Below the pieces are notes generated by a model, which was given only the letters and a program-made list of their open reading frames with translations, was not told the DNA's origin and ran no database searches. A stretch of 64,000 nt of DNA, taken from contig JAUIJE010000016.1 of NCBI GenBank assembly GCA_030431455.1, forward strand, positions 1 through 64,000. Reading direction: 5' to 3'. Source of the DNA: a bacterium (GTDB lineage: Bacteria; Myxococcota; UBA727; JAUIJE01). The first letter of the stretch is position 1. Each line of letters starts with the position of its first letter. The position numbers and the translations under genes were made by a program. This document shows, one piece after another, positions 9,192-19,000 of this stretch.

Positions 9192-10979
9192 ATGCTGGTT
9201 TGGCCCTTCCTGCTCCTGCCCCTCGCCACCCAGCCGGATCTGGCGGCGTTCGACGCGTTGCGCCGGGATCCGCCCCCCGACGCCCTCACCCGCGACACGC
9301 ATTACTGGGTCAGCAACGAGACCCGGCTGGAGCTGTTTCGGCCCGAGGTCGAAGGACGCGGGGGCATCCACGTGGGGGTGGGCACAGATCAGAACTTCAT
9401 CCTCGCGGGCTGGTCGCGGCCCGAGGTCATGGTGTTGATGGACTTCGACCAGGCCATCGTCGATCTCCACCACGCCTACCGCGCGGCGTTCTTGGCCGCG
9501 GACACCAAAGAGGCGTTCATGCGGCTGTGGACCAACCGGGGCCGCAAAGACCTCAAGGCCGCCATCGCCGCCCACACCGACGACCCCCGTCGACAAGCCC
9601 GCGCCCGCCGCGTCGCGGTGCACGCCCGCTGGGTCATCGCCCGCCGGATCGAACGCATCCTCGCGTTTCACAAGGATCACCAAACCTTCCTCACCGACGA
9701 CGAGACCTACGCGTTTGTGCGGTCGCTGTACCAGCAGGGCCGGGTGTTCATGGCCCGGGGGGACCTCACCGCCCGCCGCACCATGCAGGACATCGCCGAG
9801 GCCGCCCAGGCCACGCACAAAGTGGTGCGCGTGTTGTACCTGTCCAACGCCGAGCAGTACTTCGATTACGATAAAGCGTTTCGCAGTAACATTGCGTCGC
9901 TCCCCCTGGACGGCGAGAGCGTCATCGTCCGGACCTCGGGGCTCAAGAACTTCGACCGGGTCCCGGGCACGTACTACCACTACAACGTCCAGACCGGCCC
10001 CAGCTTCCAGAGCTTCGTCGGGGACAAGCCGGCCAAGAACGTGAACTTCATGCTCCGCCACCGGGAGCCCACCCGCCACCTCGGCTTTTCCCGGTTGACC
10101 CGCACCGCGGCCGAGGCCCGCGGGGGCGTGCGCCCGATTCCGCGGGCCAGCGATTTCCCCGACGCCCCGCCGGTGACCCCGTGTCTGGCCGCGCCGCCCC
10201 CGGGCATGGCGTGTGTGCCCGCCGGCCCGTTCATTCGCGGGCGATACCGAAGCGACGACGGGCCGTCCCACCCGCCGGCCGAGAGCAAGGCGGTGGTGTA
10301 CATGTCGACGTTCTACATGGACAAGAACGAGGTCACCTACGAGGCGTTCAAGGCTTGCGAGAAAGCCAAGCAGTGCCTGCCCGGGGGCCCCAACTACCAA
10401 GACTTCGATGCCCCCACCCAGCCGGTCAACGGCGTCAATTGGTACGCGGCCCAAAGCTACTGCAAGGCCCAGGGCAAACAGCTGCCCACCGAGGCCCAAT
10501 GGGAAAAGGCCGCCCGCGGCACCGACGGCCGGCTCTACCCCTGGGGGGACGAACCCGCGGACTGCGCCCGGGCGGTGATCAAAGACAAGACCGGCCGCAG
10601 CTGCGGCATCAAACAAAAGAGCAAGACCTTCGCCAAGGTCGGCCGGCCCGACCCGGTGGGCGCCCGGCCCCCGGCGGTGCACGGCCTGTACGACATGGCC
10701 GGCAACAGCTGGGAATGGACCGCGGACTGGTTCACCAAATCGTGGCGACATTGTGGCAAGCGGTGCCTGGGCATCGACCCGCGCGGTCCCTGTGCAGGCC
10801 AAAAACGCTGCGGCCTCAGCAAACAGAAAGTCGTGCGCGGGGGCAGCTGGTATTGGGACAAGGACTACGCGACCACCACCCACCGGCGGCCGCACTACCC
10901 GCGCAACCGGCCTTTTCACCATTTCGGGTTTCGTTGCGCCGCCACCGCCGAACAGGCCGCGGCCCTCGTCGAGAAGTAG
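9192..10979 (+). CDS. LIC_10091-like domain fused to a SUMF1 (formylglycine-enzyme-type) domain
   Basis: A 595-residue protein with a short hydrophobic N-terminus (MLVWPFLLLPLATQP), likely an export signal. Residues about 20-290 resemble the LIC_10091 family (SNETRLELF, then HVGVGTDQNF and LMDFDQAIVDLH). Residues about 335-585 are a SUMF1/FGE-sulfatase domain: GMACVPAGPFIRGRY, the MDKNEVTYEAFKAC strand, LPTEAQWEKAARG, YDMAGNSWEWTADW, VVRGGSWYWD and the terminal GFRCA. SUMF1 domains of this kind are common in envelope signalling proteins as well as in formylglycine or ergothioneine chemistry; the reaction is not predictable. Divergent from the FHA-cyclase gene. Confidence 0.78.
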   Translation: MLVWPFLLLPLATQPDLAAFDALRRDPPPDALTRDTHYWVSNETRLELFRPEVEGRGGIHVGVGTDQNFILAGWSRPEVMVLMDFDQAIVDLHHAYRAAFLAADTKEAFMRLWTNRGRKDLKAAIAAHTDDPRRQARARRVAVHARWVIARRIERILAFHKDHQTFLTDDETYAFVRSLYQQGRVFMARGDLTARRTMQDIAEAAQATHKVVRVLYLSNAEQYFDYDKAFRSNIASLPLDGESVIVRTSGLKNFDRVPGTYYHYNVQTGPSFQSFVGDKPAKNVNFMLRHREPTRHLGFSRLTRTAAEARGGVRPIPRASDFPDAPPVTPCLAAPPPGMACVPAGPFIRGRYRSDDGPSHPPAESKAVVYMSTFYMDKNEVTYEAFKACEKAKQCLPGGPNYQDFDAPTQPVNGVNWYAAQSYCKAQGKQLPTEAQWEKAARGTDGRLYPWGDEPADCARAVIKDKTGRSCGIKQKSKTFAKVGRPDPVGARPPAVHGLYDMAGNSWEWTADWFTKSWRHCGKRCLGIDPRGPCAGQKRCGLSKQKVVRGGSWYWDKDYATTTHRRPHYPRNRPFHHFGFRCAATAEQAAALVEK

Positions 10980-11005
10980 CGCCCCAGACCGGGCTTGAGA
11001 CGCGC

Positions 11006-12403
11006 TTAGGCTTCCACCCCGAAGCGCTCGCGCAGCCGGGCATGAATCTCGGCCGCGGTTTGGTCATCGGGGGCCAGGGCGTGGGCCCGGCGCCAGGTGA
11101 GGGCGGCTTTGCGCACGAAGCCCAGCTGTTCATAGATGAGCGCGAGGTTCTTGACCGCGGCGAACATCTGGCTCCCAAATGTCGCTGCACGCTCGTAGGC
11201 CACCAGGGCCGCGCCGGGGTTCTGGTTGCGGTGGTGGATGTTGCCGGCGACGAGGAAGGGCAAGGGATCGAACGGGTCGATGGACGCCCAGCGCTCCACC
11301 GCGGCGAGGGCCCGGTTGTCGTCGCCCGCGCGGTAGGCGCCCTCGGCCTCTTGGCGCAGGGCCGCGATCTGCTGTTGGGCCGCGGCGTCGAGGATGCTGC
11401 CTTGGATTTCGCCCCCGAGCATCTGGGCCGCGAGCTTGCGGATGTACGCGACCTCGAAGGGCTTCTCCACGAACGCGTCCGCCTGGTGCATCTCCTGGAC
11501 GTCGCGGGAGAGCTCCCAGCCGCGGTACACTGCCGAGACCATCACCACCTTGGTGTTGTGGAAGGCGGGGGACTGCTTGATGGTCGAACAGATTTCGAAG
11601 CCGTGCACCTCGGGGAGCATGGCGTCGAGGAGCACCAGGTCGGGGCGGTGCGAGCGCAGCAGATCGAGGGCGGCGGTGCCGCTGGCGGCTTCGACCACCT
11701 GGTAGTTGTCGTGCCGCATCACGGTGACGAGCATGTGGCGGATGGAGTCGTCGTCGTCGACGACGAGAACCAGGGGGGCGGCCACCGTGCCCATCGCGGC
11801 GGGGGGGGCGGGCTCGGCGGCCACCGGGGGCGGGGCGGGCGAAGCGGGGGTGGCCCCGGAGTCGGCGAACAGGCTCTCGTCCTCGGGCAGCATCTCGTCG
11901 GCGGGCAACGTCTGCCGGATGACGGTGAGCACGACGTCGTCGGGGGCGGGGCCGTCGCCGAGCCACAGGGTCTTCTCTTTGCGCCGGTAGGCTTCGTAGG
12001 CTTGGTTGGAGTAGCGGCGGATCTCGCCCTGCAGGGCGAGCAGCGTCTCGATGCGCATGCCCGTCGAGAAGCGGATGCGGTCGAGCACCTCGCCGAGGTC
12101 GGCCTGCTCGGTGGCGAGGGTGAGGGTCGCGTCCTGCAGCCGCACCGGGAGGAGGTTGTAGCGGTCGGCGATGACCTTGGGGATGAGGCCGAGCGCGTCG
12201 AGGTCGATGCACGAGCGCGACAGCACGATGCCGGGGTGGCCTTGTTGAATGACCAGGGTCTCGAGCAGAGCGCGCTCGTCGATGCCGAACTCGCACAGCC
12301 GGGAGGCGATGCGACCCGGCCCGCGGGAAAGCTCCTCGATGGTGTGGGCGGGGACGACCCCGCGTTCGACCAGGATGTCGCCCAAGCGCCGGTGTTCGCT
12401 CAC
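11006..12403 (-). CDS. Response regulator with N-terminal MshEN/T2SSE-N-like domain and C-terminal TPR region
   Basis: A 465-residue three-part protein. Residues 5-145 look like the N-terminal domain of type II secretion/MshE ATPases (LGDILVERGVV, then LGLIPKVIADRYNLLPV), a fold that can bind cyclic di-GMP. A Pro/Ala linker (183-208) precedes a receiver domain (210-330) with acidic pocket Asp216-219, phospho-acceptor Asp260 and Lys314. Residues 340-460 form TPR-like helices. No DNA-binding or enzymatic output domain is present, so output is probably by protein interaction. The GTG start overlaps the upstream receiver gene's TGA, indicating coupled translation. Confidence 0.82.
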   Translation of the reverse strand: MSEHRRLGDILVERGVVPAHTIEELSRGPGRIASRLCEFGIDERALLETLVIQQGHPGIVLSRSCIDLDALGLIPKVIADRYNLLPVRLQDATLTLATEQADLGEVLDRIRFSTGMRIETLLALQGEIRRYSNQAYEAYRRKEKTLWLGDGPAPDDVVLTVIRQTLPADEMLPEDESLFADSGATPASPAPPPVAAEPAPPAAMGTVAAPLVLVVDDDDSIRHMLVTVMRHDNYQVVEAASGTAALDLLRSHRPDLVLLDAMLPEVHGFEICSTIKQSPAFHNTKVVMVSAVYRGWELSRDVQEMHQADAFVEKPFEVAYIRKLAAQMLGGEIQGSILDAAAQQQIAALRQEAEGAYRAGDDNRALAAVERWASIDPFDPLPFLVAGNIHHRNQNPGAALVAYERAATFGSQMFAAVKNLALIYEQLGFVRKAALTWRRAHALAPDDQTAAEIHARLRERFGVEA

Positions 12404-12807
12404 GCGTCGTCTCCGTTCGGCGAGGGGCGCTGGGTCCACTGCCGCATGATGTCTTCCATCGCTTCGGCCAAGGCCACAAACTGCAGTGGCTTGGTCAGGT
12501 AGCGCGAGGCGCCCAAATTTTGCCCCCGGCGCACGTCTTCGGCGTGGCCCAGGGTGGTGAGCAGAACAAACGGCACGTCGGCGGTGTCCGCGTGCGACCG
12601 CACCCGGTCGAGCACGGTGAGCCCGCTGATGCCCGGCATGTTGATGTCGCAGAACACCACGTCGGCGGCCCCGTCGAGGATGCGGCGCAGGCCGGTCTCG
12701 CCGTTTTCCGCCTCGGTCACGGAAAACCCGAGTTGCTCGAGCCATGTGCGCAGCAACATGCGCATCACGCGCGCGTCGTCGATCACCAGGATGCGGGGTC
12801 GGTCCAA
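12400..12807 (-). CDS. Single-domain receiver (CheY-like response regulator)
   Basis: A 135-residue lone receiver domain: acidic pair Asp10-Asp11, phospho-acceptor Asp54 in FCDINMPG, Thr84 and Lys106. Start is TTG at 12807, supported by AAGGAG 4 nt upstream and by the domain beginning immediately (LDRPRILVIDDARV). It overlaps the downstream receiver-TPR gene by 4 bp. Together they look like a phosphorelay or CheY-type switch whose cognate kinase is not in the window. Confidence 0.88.
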   Translation of the reverse strand: MDRPRILVIDDARVMRMLLRTWLEQLGFSVTEAENGETGLRRILDGAADVVFCDINMPGISGLTVLDRVRSHADTADVPFVLLTTLGHAEDVRRGQNLGASRYLTKPLQFVALAEAMEDIMRQWTQRPSPNGDDA

Positions 12808-12920
12808 GACGCTCCTTCTCGCCGCCACGCGGGGCGTGGCACAGGCCGCTCGGCAGTTTGCCAGAGTTTGTGGCCGGATGGGGGCCACCGTACCAAAGCG
12901 AGAAGCCGGTCTGGAAGGGG

Positions 12921-13184
12921 TCAGCGCGGGGCGCTTCGTCGACGGAGGAGCTCGAGCGCGGCCCACACCCGGGCGCCGGCCTCGCAGGTCATCAGCCGCG
13001 CGCGGCAGCGCGACAGCGGCAGGTCGAGGGCGGACAGGATGAGCGCGGCTTCCTCCTCGGTGGGCGGTCGCGCGAGCAGGATGGTGAGCAGTCGCTCGTC
13101 GCTGAGCACGGCGGCGCCGATGCCGACGGGGTCGTTGCTCAGGGGGCGGGAGGGGCGGAGGCGGCGGGGTCTTCGTTTGCGCAT
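12921..13184 (-). CDS. Small protein resembling the RadC (UPF0758) N-terminal domain
   Basis: An 87-residue basic protein. The segment AVLSDERLLTILLARPPT resembles the helix-hairpin-helix N-terminal part of RadC (usual motif LSDAELLAILL), but the JAB/MPN metallo-domain that makes up the rest of RadC is absent. The ATG has no ribosome binding site. It may be a small stand-alone DNA-binding domain, a remnant of radC, or a chance resemblance. It lies alone between the receiver gene and the zinc-ribbon gene on the same strand. Confidence 0.45.
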   Translation of the reverse strand: MRKRRPRRLRPSRPLSNDPVGIGAAVLSDERLLTILLARPPTEEEAALILSALDLPLSRCRARLMTCEAGARVWAALELLRRRSAPR

Positions 13185-13284
13185 GCCGCGGACAAAGCAA
13201 GGCGCCGGCCAGTGCGCGGCCGCGATCGAACCGGCGCGAACGCGGCGGGGTTGCGACCTTGGAACGCGCAGGTGAGACGCGGTT

Positions 13285-13312
13285 CAGATTGTGGGGGGTC
13301 GACGACAATCTG
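13285..13312. terminator. Hairpin just after the zinc-ribbon gene
   Basis: CAGATTGT and ACAATCTG form a perfect 8-bp stem around a 12-nt loop, starting one nucleotide past the stop at 13314. There is no T-tract, so it is either a Rho-aided end or an mRNA 3' stabiliser. Confidence 0.4.
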
Positions 13313-13313
13313 C

Positions 13314-14483
13314 TCAGCTGTGGAACAGCCGCAGCTGCATCCAGAGCATTTCTTCTTCGTACGCGGGCATCGGTTGGTTGGCGGGCAGGCGCCGGTGCTC
13401 GACCATCTCTTGGGCCCCGCGGGACAGGAGCGTGGGGCTTTGGGTCTGCGCGGCCTCGAGCAGCTCGGCCATGTACGCGACGCGCTCTTGGCGCGGGCGC
13501 CCGACGTGGTTGATGTCCACGATCGCGAGCCGGGTGGCGGGGTCGTCGAGGATGAAGTCGAAGCGGGTGGTGTCGATGCGCACCGTCTCGATCCGGTCCG
13601 GCGTGTAGCTGGTCGGGGCCCCGTAAAAACCCGTGATGGGATCGCCCCCCGCGACGGGGCCGGGGTCTTGGATGCGGGTGCGGGTGTGGCTCGCGTTGAC
13701 GCGGTTGGCGCCGACCGCGCGCACCCGCGACCACGGCACGGTTTGTTTGCGGTTGTATTGGTCGAGGAACAGAAACGCGCCGTTTTCGTAGGACGCGGGC
13801 CGCACGCTGTAGAGCGACAACGCGGGCACGCCGCGCAGGTCGATGGCGCGGCTGTCGATGCCGGCTTCGCCGAGGTGTTGGGCGAGGTCGGCCGCGTCGT
13901 CGCGCGAGAGCCGGCGGGCGAGGATGCCGCGGCTTTTGGCCGCGCGCTGGCGGGCGTCGACGGCGGTCATGCGGCGGCTCTGGGTGAAGGCGTGGACCAG
14001 CGCGTCTTTGTCGAGCGAATCGCCGCGCAGGGCGAACACCAAGTGGGTGAGCGCCTCGTCGTCGCCCGCGGAGATCGCGCCGAAGGACGGCACCGGCCCG
14101 GCCGCCACGGGCGCGGGGGCGGGCGCGGCGGGGGCCCGGTTGTCGTCGAGGGGCACCACCTCGCGGCGGCGGCCGCCGGTGAGGCGCAGCAGCTCGCCGG
14201 GGTCGCACCACAACCCGCCGCAGGCGAGGCAGACGTCGACGGGGACCGACGAGAGCTGCACCGGGTGCATGCGCTGTTGGCAGGCGGGGCACGGGAGTCG
14301 TTCGCCCCCGAACATCGCGCACAGTTCGCGCAACATGCCCGGGGTGATGCCGAGGTCGCCCTCGAGCACGGTGCGCGCGGCGTCGCCGGGCAAAAAACGC
14401 CCCCCGCACCCCCCGCACACGTCCTCGTGGAGGGCCCCGGCGGCGGGGGAGAGCGCGGTCTGGCATCGCGGGCAGGACGGCAT
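13314..14483 (-). CDS. Zinc-ribbon (zf-TFIIB-type) protein with uncharacterised C-terminal domain
   Basis: A 389-residue protein beginning with two zinc ribbons: CPRC...CGGC (residues 4-26) and CPAC...CLAC (about 65-88), the latter with the VDVCLACGGLWCDPGEL pattern typical of zf-TFIIB domains. After an Ala/Pro linker (about 118-133) comes a 250-residue region I do not recognise, with a helical part (KDALVHAFTQSRRMTAVDAR) and a beta-rich part. No signal peptide or membrane segment. Function unknown; a metal-dependent regulator or assembly factor is possible. TAAGAT lies 5 nt before the ATG, suggesting a leaderless transcript. Divergent from fdhD. Confidence 0.7.
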   Translation of the reverse strand: MPSCPRCQTALSPAAGALHEDVCGGCGGRFLPGDAARTVLEGDLGITPGMLRELCAMFGGERLPCPACQQRMHPVQLSSVPVDVCLACGGLWCDPGELLRLTGGRRREVVPLDDNRAPAAPAPAPVAAGPVPSFGAISAGDDEALTHLVFALRGDSLDKDALVHAFTQSRRMTAVDARQRAAKSRGILARRLSRDDAADLAQHLGEAGIDSRAIDLRGVPALSLYSVRPASYENGAFLFLDQYNRKQTVPWSRVRAVGANRVNASHTRTRIQDPGPVAGGDPITGFYGAPTSYTPDRIETVRIDTTRFDFILDDPATRLAIVDINHVGRPRQERVAYMAELLEAAQTQSPTLLSRGAQEMVEHRRLPANQPMPAYEEEMLWMQLRLFHS

Positions 14484-14548
14484 GCCGCATCTTACGCCAA
14501 CCCGGGGGCGCGGTTGCCGGGGGCGGACAAAGACGCGACAAAGTGGGC

Positions 14549-15358
14549 ATGGATGCCGAACGCACGGTGCGCGTCGAGCGGCGCGGGGACAGCGCGCCCG
14601 GGCCCCACGATGACCTCGTGGCCCACGAGGAGCCGTTGGGCATCCGGGTGCAGGGCGTCGATGTCGCGGTGGTGATGCGCACCCCGGGGCACGACCTCGA
14701 TCTGGTGCGGGGCTTTTTGGTCACCGAGGGGCTCGTGTCCCGATCCGCAGACATTGTGCGGGTGGCCCACTGCGACCAGACCACCGAGGAGGCCGAGGAC
14801 AACATCGTGGACGTGGTCCTGGGGCCCGGGGTCGCGCTCGACCTCGACGGGCTGCGGCGCAATCTCTATGCATCGTCCAGTTGCGGCATTTGTGGCAAGG
14901 CGACGGTGGACAACGCCATGCGCACCGCGCCCCCCCTGACCGGGCGCCCCCAGTGGGACCTCGGCCAGGTGGTGGGCTGGCCTTCGCGGCTTCTGGCCCA
15001 CCAAGAGACATTCCGCCGCACCGGGGGCCTGCACGGGGTGATGCTGGTCGACGACCAAGACCGCACGATCTGCGTCCGCGAAGACGTGGGGCGGCACAAT
15101 GCCGTGGACAAGGCGGTGGGGGCGGCGCTGGCCGCGGGGCGTTTTCCCCTCGAGGGGGCGGCGTTGGTGGTGTCGGGCCGGGTGAGCTTCGAGGTGGTGC
15201 AGAAGGCCGCCTTTGCCCGGGTGGGGACCATCGCGGCGGTGAGCGCGCCGACGTCGTTGGCGGTGCGCACCGCGGACGCGTTGGGGATCACATTGTGTGG
15301 CTTTGTCCGAGATGGCCGCTGCAATGTTTACGCGCACTCGTCGCGCATTCGTTCATAG
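14549..15358 (+). CDS. fdhD: Formate dehydrogenase accessory sulfurtransferase FdhD
   Basis: FdhD moves sulfur from the cysteine desulfurase to the molybdenum cofactor of formate dehydrogenases. The 269-residue protein has the diagnostic SSCGICGK loop whose cysteines carry the persulfide, the early EEPLGIRV strand, the GFLVTEGLV motif and the C-terminal VREDVGRHNAVDK signature. An in-frame GTG at 14543 is an alternative start. No formate dehydrogenase gene is in the window, but mobA lies tail-to-tail with it, overlapping by 31 bp, so the locus is dedicated to molybdo-enzyme maturation. Confidence 0.92.
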   Translation: MDAERTVRVERRGDSAPGPHDDLVAHEEPLGIRVQGVDVAVVMRTPGHDLDLVRGFLVTEGLVSRSADIVRVAHCDQTTEEAEDNIVDVVLGPGVALDLDGLRRNLYASSSCGICGKATVDNAMRTAPPLTGRPQWDLGQVVGWPSRLLAHQETFRRTGGLHGVMLVDDQDRTICVREDVGRHNAVDKAVGAALAAGRFPLEGAALVVSGRVSFEVVQKAAFARVGTIAAVSAPTSLAVRTADALGITLCGFVRDGRCNVYAHSSRIRS

Positions 15359-15909
15359 AGGGCGGCCCACTCCGCGGGGGTGTTGGCCCCCCGCAACCGG
15401 GTCGCGGTGGCCGCGTCGACGGGGATGTGCGCGGTGGGGGCGAGGTCGAGCAGGCGCGACAGGGCGCGGCGGCCGCCGGCGAGCTCGCGTTGCGCCGCGC
15501 CACGGACCGATTGGTGCACGAGCAGGGGGAGCACCAGCGGTCGGCCGTCGTGCACAAACACCGCTTGGTCGGCGGGGGCACCGAGCAGACGCCACAGGTC
15601 GAGGGGGGTCACCGCGGGGGCGTCGGCCGCACACACCAGGTACTGCCGGGCCTGCACCGCGTGCAGCGCATCGGCCACCGCGGCGAGGGGGCCGCGCCCT
15701 CCGGCGCGGTCGGGCACATGGTCCGCGAGCACAAACGGGGCGCGCCCGACCTCGACGACGCGCTGGGTCACGTGCCGCAGCGTGTCGGCCACGCGCTGTG
15801 CCGCAGTGCGTCCATCCGGACAACGCAGCGCGGCTTTGTCCTGTCCCATGCGCGTGCTTTGCCCGCCGGTGAGCAGCAGCCCGGCGACGGGGACGAAGGG
15901 GGGCAACAT
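15328..15909 (-). CDS. mobA: Molybdenum cofactor guanylyltransferase MobA
   Basis: MobA attaches GMP to molybdopterin to give MGD or bis-MGD, used by DMSO-reductase-family enzymes such as formate dehydrogenase. The 193-residue protein opens with the GTP-binding loop LLLTGGQSTRMGQDKAAL, and the middle segment LVCAADAPAVTPLDLW corresponds to the metal-binding DxP region. Length is normal. Its 3' end overlaps that of fdhD in the antisense direction. ATG 15909 chosen from the -10 spacing. Divergent from the multi-enzyme fusion gene. Confidence 0.9.
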   Translation of the reverse strand: MLPPFVPVAGLLLTGGQSTRMGQDKAALRCPDGRTAAQRVADTLRHVTQRVVEVGRAPFVLADHVPDRAGGRGPLAAVADALHAVQARQYLVCAADAPAVTPLDLWRLLGAPADQAVFVHDGRPLVLPLLVHQSVRGAAQRELAGGRRALSRLLDLAPTAHIPVDAATATRLRGANTPAEWAALYERMRDECA

Positions 15910-15915
15910 GTCGCC

Positions 15916-15921
15916 AGTATC
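15916..15921 (-). promoter_or_regulatory. -10 element of mobA, leaderless arrangement
   Basis: GATACT on the minus strand, then six nucleotides and ATG 15909. No ribosome binding site is present. Confidence 0.45.
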
Positions 15922-16003
15922 GCACGGTGGGCGAGGAGAAAGCGTGAGGTCGCCACCGCGCTGGGTATATGCTCGATCGCGTCCACCATCAGGAGGGCAC
16001 GAC

Positions 16004-19000
16004 GTGCGCGAGGGGCAGGGAGATTTTGTTGGCGGGGGGTTCGTTCGGGGCACGGCCGCGCGCCGGTTGACGTCGGAAAATCCCGCCCAAGATTTTGCGC
16101 CGGTGTTCGCCACCGACGTGGTCAGCGGGCACGTGGCCGAAGCCGTGTTCGCCGCTCGCTCTGCCCAAAAGCGGTGGGCGATCCTGTGCGAGGCCGGCCG
16201 CGTCGAGGCGCTCGAGCGGTTGGCCGACGCGTTCACCGCCCGGTGCGAACAGATGGCGGAGGCCATCGTCACCGAGACGGGCAAGCCCTGGCGCGAAGCG
16301 CAGGCCGAAGCACAATCATTGGCGGCCCGGGTCAAGCTCATGACCACCCACGGGCTGCTGCGCATCGCCGACCTCGTCCCCGACGGGGTCACCGGCCGGG
16401 CCCGGGCCCACGCCCAGGGTGTGCTGGCGGTGATCGGGCCGTACAACTACCCCGCCCACCTGGTGAACGCCCACGTCATCCCCGCGTTGCTCACCGGCAA
16501 CGCGGTGATCGTCAAGCCGAGCGAGACGTGTCCCTGGGTGGCCGAGGTCTACGCCCAATGTGTGGCCGACGCCCGCCTGCCCGACGGGGTGTTCAACCTC
16601 GTGCAGGGCGATGGCCAGACCGGGGCCGCGCTGGTGTCGCACCCCGGCATCGACGGGGTCCTGTTCACCGGGAGCTACAACACCGGGCGGCGCATCCTCG
16701 AAGCCACCCTCGATCAGCCCCACAAGATCTGCGCCCTCGAGATGGGGGGCAAAAACTGCGCGGTGGTTCTCGACGACGCGGACCTCAAGCAAGCCCTCGC
16801 CGCGGTGCTGCAGGGCGCGTTCTTGTCCGCGGGCCAGCGCTGCACCGCCACCTCCCGGGTGCTCGTCGACCGGCGCGTGCAAGAGCCATTCATCGAAGCG
16901 TTGTCCCGGGCCGCGCGCATCCTCGAGCCCAAAGACCCGTTTGATCCCACCGCGCCGTTTGGACCGTTGGCCAACCGCCCTGCGTTCGAGCGGTTCGTGG
17001 CCTTGCGGGAGAAAGCAGGTACATTGGGTCTGCGGGTCCTGGTCGAGGGCCGCACCCTCGAAGGGGGCGCGTTTGTGACCCCTTCGGTGCACGTGTTGCC
17101 CGCGGGCAAACGCGAGGCGCCGGGTTACCTCGACGAGGAACTGTTCGGCCCCGATCTCTGCGTCGAGGTGTTCGATGGGCTCGACGCGGCCATCGACCGC
17201 ATCAACGAGAGTCCCTACGGCCTGTCCAACGCCCTGTTCACGTCCGACGACGCCAAGTTCGAGCGGTTCTTCCTCGAGACCCGCTCCGGCCTGTGCAACA
17301 AAAACCGCAGCACCAACGGGGCCAGCGGGCTGCTCCCCTTCGGCGGGGTGGGCAAAAGTGGCAACCAACGCCCCGCGGGCATCGACGCGGTTCGGTACAC
17401 CACCTACCCGGTGGCGGTGCTCGAGGAGCCGCTGGGCAAGGTCGAGCTGCACCCCTCGTTCGCCACCGCCCAGAGCACGGGGGCAGACGCCCTGCAGCTC
17501 AGCCTCGAGCACCTGTGTTGGCGCCAAGAGGTCGAGGCCATGCTCGAGCGGTACCGCATCCCCTGCGACGGCGTGGCCGGGGCGGTGCTGCGCATCCCCA
17601 TGGACGCCTTCTTGCGGTACCGCATCGACGGGCAGAAGGTCGGCCCCCAAGAGATCAAGCGGCGCTTGGGGGGCTTTGTCACCACCGAGCCCGACCACAT
17701 CTTGCTCACCGTGCCGCCCCCGGAGGAGGGCACGATGGGCGAGTTCGCCGCCGGGTTGCGCGCGCTGCTGCAAGCCATCGGCCGACAAAACCCCGACAAG
17801 GTGCTCGAGCTGCGCCGGCTCCGGGTGACGCTGCCCCCGGGGGGCCATCTGCCCCGGTCGGAGCAGTTCTTGTCGCGCCTGTACGACGCAGAGTTTTTGC
17901 CCCGGGAGAAAAAGACCCCCGTCATCGACGCGCACCACACCCGCGGCCCGTTTTTGGCCAGCGTGGACAAGGCCCCGCTCACCATTCTCGACGCGGCCAG
18001 CCAGATCGCGTCGCTGGGCCTCGGCTTTGCCCCCGGGGCGATGCTCGCCCCCTACGACGAGGATCGCTGGACCGATTGCCTGTTGAGCAACCACTGCGCC
18101 GAACAACAAAACCCCAGCGTCCCGTTCGCGCGGTTTTTGACCTCTACCGCCGGGCACGGCCTGGACCAAGCGCAGTTCTGCGCCGGCGGCTCAGAGGCCA
18201 ACGAGCGCGCCTTCGACCTCTGCCGACGCCACGGCCCGGGCGGCCGCACCGTCATCGCCTTCGAGGGGAGTTTTCACGGCCGCACCCTGGTCTCGTTGTT
18301 CGCCACCCACAACCCGGTCAAGCGCGCCCCCTACGAGCTCCCCGGCTACGAAGCCCGCTACGTGCCGTTCCCCCGCTGGGCGGACCCGCGGCGCGAGCCG
18401 GTGGTGACCGATGCCTGGATCCAAAGCTGGTCCAATGGCATTGCGCCGACCGCCACCGACCCCCTGATGAACGCCGAGGTCGCCGCCCTCACCGCCCTGC
18501 GCGCGGCGGTGGACCAAGGCGATGTCTGCGCGGTCATCGTCGAGCCCATGCAGGGGGAGGGCGGGGACAACTTCGGCACCGCCCGCTTCTTCAACGGGCT
18601 GCGGGCCCTGACCCGGTTCCTCAAGGTGCCGCTGATCTTCGACGAGGTCCAGGTCGGCTTCGGCCTGTCCCGCGACTTCTTTTGGCACCACCGCTTCAAG
18701 ATGCGCGACGCCCAAGGCCGGCCCGACGGTCCCGACTGCGTGACCTTGGCCAAGAAGGCCCAGCTCGGGGTGTGCTTGTCCCGGTGGGCCGACGACCGCG
18801 AGGAAGAGCCCCACCAAATCCAAGCCGCCCGAGGCCTGGCCCACGCCGAGGGCATCGTCGCGCTGGGGGTGGCCCACGTCGAGAACGACGTCGCCCACAA
18901 GCTGCTGCAGCTCTCCACAGATTATCCCGAGCTGGTGCTGTTCCCCCGCAGCCGGGGCCACAGCTTCGCGTTCGACTTGCCCGACCAAGCCACCGCCATG

